Under the pieces are notes generated by a model. It was not told the origin of the DNA, did no database searches, and saw nothing but the letters and a program-made list of their open reading frames with translations. Below, one piece after another: positions 62,140 to 64,000 of a stretch of DNA of 64,000 nt (its first letter is position 1; each line of letters opens with the position of its first letter). The DNA is from Cristatella mucedo. Taxonomy: Eukaryota; Bryozoa; Phylactolaemata; Cristatellidae. The translations under genes were made by a program, and so were the position numbers. The DNA is taken from NCBI GenBank assembly GCA_009760855.2, contig WPIO01000061.1:62001-126000 (forward strand), read 5' to 3'.

Positions 62140-62275
62140 ACTGGCCCATTGGTTAAGGTGCTCGACCCGACCAGTGTCTGGCTGAGGTCGTGGCCTCGAG
62201 CCCAGCGGCATATGTGAAGCGCCTGAATAGAGATTAAGTTCTTTAAGGGCATTATATAAATGAATTATATATATA
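62140..62275 (+). mobile_element. SINE1 copy
   Basis: TGGCCCATTGGTTAAGGTGC (A box), GTGGCCTCGAGCCCAGC (B box), GCGCCTGAATAGAGATTAAG and ATTATATAAATGAATTATATATA. It stands about 70 bases after a LINE A tail. Confidence 0.85.
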
Positions 62276-62317
62276 TATAATTATATGTGATATAAATATA
62301 TATGATATATACATATT

Positions 62318-62418
<101 letters not shown>

Positions 62419-62439
62419 CCTCTGTGCATATCATCCCTA

Positions 62440-62573
62440 CTTACTTTATGCTTGTAATTGAGCATGCTAATATTAACCTTCCAATCGTGCTTCCTTTGCT
62501 GCAAATGTGATGAGCCAAGACAGAGATTGATTTCTCTGAGGGCGCTATAACAAATGTGTTATTATTATCATCT
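62440..62573 (+). mobile_element. LINE family A 3' tail
   Basis: CCAATCGTGCTTCCTTTGCTGCAAATG, GAGATTGATTTCTCTGAGGGCGCTATAAC and TTATTATTATC tail. Confidence 0.8.
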
Positions 62574-62574
62574 G

Positions 62575-63775
62575 AGGCGGATCATCGGAAGTATGAGGCA
62601 CCTCTGGGCTTTGTGCTCGGTCCGATTCTTGTCACATTTTATTCTCTCCTCTTGCCAATGTGATTGCTAAGCACAATCTAGGCTTTCACTTCTATGCGGA
62701 GGACACTCAGTTGTACCTTTACTTTGATCAATTCCAGCATTCGAGCATCTCAAATTCTCTCAACTCCCTTCCTGCATGTATTGATGACATCTGCACACGG
62801 ATATCACCAAACTTTTTAAAATTGAATGATGATAAAACCAACTCAATAGTTATGGGCAAACCAAGTGTGATTCAAAAATGTGAAAGATTAACGCCCACAG
62901 TCGGCTTTCCCAGAATATGTCCTGGTGAATCAGCACTAAATCTAGATGCCCTTTTCTAAAGTGACCTTTCATTAGACGAAAACATCAGCTCCACTGTCAA
63001 ATCAGCCTACTTTCGGCTACATAATCTTGCTAAAATTTGGGCTTGTTTAGGCAGGCAAATTGCATCTAAATTGGTCCATGCATTTGTAACATCCCGTCTT
63101 GACTTCTGTAGCTCACTGCTTGCTGGTCTACCGGCCCGTGCTATCAGGAACTTGCACCTTATGCAAAACTCTGCAGCTAGGCTGGTCTGGCGTGAGTATC
63201 GCAGTTGCCACATCACACCACTTCTCGGCCACCTACCCTGGCTCCCTGTCAAGCAACGTAACGACTTCAAGGTTCTGTCGCTCAATTTTAGACTTTTAGA
63301 TCCCTTCATTATTGGACTCTAGCCTACCTATCAGATCTACTCCCCTACCAAGCTAAGCATCGTACCAATCGCTTTCGATGTCTAATATTTTACCTATACC
63401 TCGGTACAAACTTCAAACCCTTTCGATACTAAGCCTTTAGTTCGTATGCTCCCAAGGCCTGCAACTCACTTGCGACTTACGTCAGGACATCCCATGACTT
63501 GACCACATTTAAAAAGAAACTTAAAGCGCACCTATTTATCGTAGCATTTATTGGGTCCACGTGGTTCGTACTTGACGTGCTTATGGGTGCTGACACTGCA
63601 TGGTGCCACTGACCATATTTGACCATGTGCATGTCACCCCTAACCATTTTATGCTTGTTGTCATTGAGCATGCTACTATTAACCTTCCGATCGTTTTTTC
63701 TTCGCAGCAAATGTTAAGTTCGCAGAAAGAGATTAATTTTTCTTAGGGCACTATATCAAATGTTCTGTTATATTA
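62575..63775 (+). mobile_element. LINE family A, longest copy with reverse transcriptase
   Basis: PLGFVLGPIL-like start (reverse transcriptase motif before YADD), then FHFYAEDTQLYLYFDQFQ, NSLPACIDDICTRISPNF, KLNDDKTNSIVMG, a break near 62960, FVTSRLDFCSSLLAGLPARA, LPWLPVKQRNDFKVLSL and the decayed C-terminal region to the tail at 63775. The catalytic block reads YAED rather than YADD. Confidence 0.88.
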
Positions 63776-63779
63776 GTAT

Positions 63780-64000
63780 CCTCTCTTTCATGCCCGTCTC
63801 CAGTGAACCCACCGGGAAAGTTTCCACCAGACCGAAAAGACTTCAAGTTCTCTTTAACCCGTAGCGAAAGCTTTGGTTACGCAGGGGCCTAGACTTGCAC
63901 AAGTCCCACTTGCAAGTGTTTTTAAAATGTCAGTGGTTACTGCTGTAGTATCTGCCACATTGAAAATAATTCTTCCCAGACATTGAAAACAATTCTTTCC
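63780..64000. other. Unassigned right edge, gene 3 intron 1
   Basis: No feature recognised. Confidence 0.4.

Overview
The window is a stretch of animal nuclear genome. It has introns with conserved phases, long microsatellites, abundant CR1/L2-group non-LTR retrotransposon fragments on both strands and tRNA-derived SINEs. Nothing looks prokaryotic. The repeat content and the small receptor genes fit a marine invertebrate, possibly a sponge, but the species cannot be fixed from sequence alone.

The main result is a head-to-tail array, all on the + strand, of at least three paralogous genes. Each appears to encode a small type I membrane protein with one MRH (mannose-6-phosphate receptor homology) domain. 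Gene 1 (4644-25153) and gene 2 (35113-53859) can each be assembled into seven exons. Every intron phase matches between them (2,0,2,0,2,0), the two transmembrane exons are exactly 127 nt, and both last exons encode 20 residues plus stop. The predicted proteins have 243 and 240 residues: signal peptide, six-cysteine MRH domain split over exons 1-5, one membrane helix, then a short tail with the Phe-Trp...Leu...(D/E)G pattern of the cation-dependent mannose-6-phosphate receptor tail. Gene 3 begins at 60129 and runs off the right edge; only its first exon is visible. The shared role would be a luminal lectin or cargo receptor of the Golgi-endosome system. That is inferred from domain layout; the usual sugar-binding residues are only partly present.

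Most of the remaining sequence, intronic and intergenic, is transposon debris. LINE family A has a 3' hairpin tail and an (ATT)n end and occurs more than 20 times. LINE family B has a near full-length but broken copy at about 14600-17995 and a long minus-strand copy at 42255-44165. At least one more divergent LINE family and an R2-like C-terminal fragment are present. SINE1 is tRNA-derived and shares the 3' tail of LINE A. SINE2 is tRNA-derived and carries a near-perfect hairpin. Nested insertions (A in B, SINE in A, SINE in B) give relative ages. The left edge holds a probable long terminal repeat (about 91-1290) of an LTR retrotransposon whose body lies outside the window.

Layout: 1-1300 LTR; 1300-4640 upstream of gene 1 with a (GA)n block; 4644-25153 gene 1; 25.2-35.1 kb intergenic with a GC-rich unexplained block at 30.15-31.6 kb; 35113-53859 gene 2; 53.9-60.1 kb intergenic with a nested retroelement cluster; 60129 to end, gene 3 exon 1 and intron 1 full of LINE A copies and a (GT)n tract.
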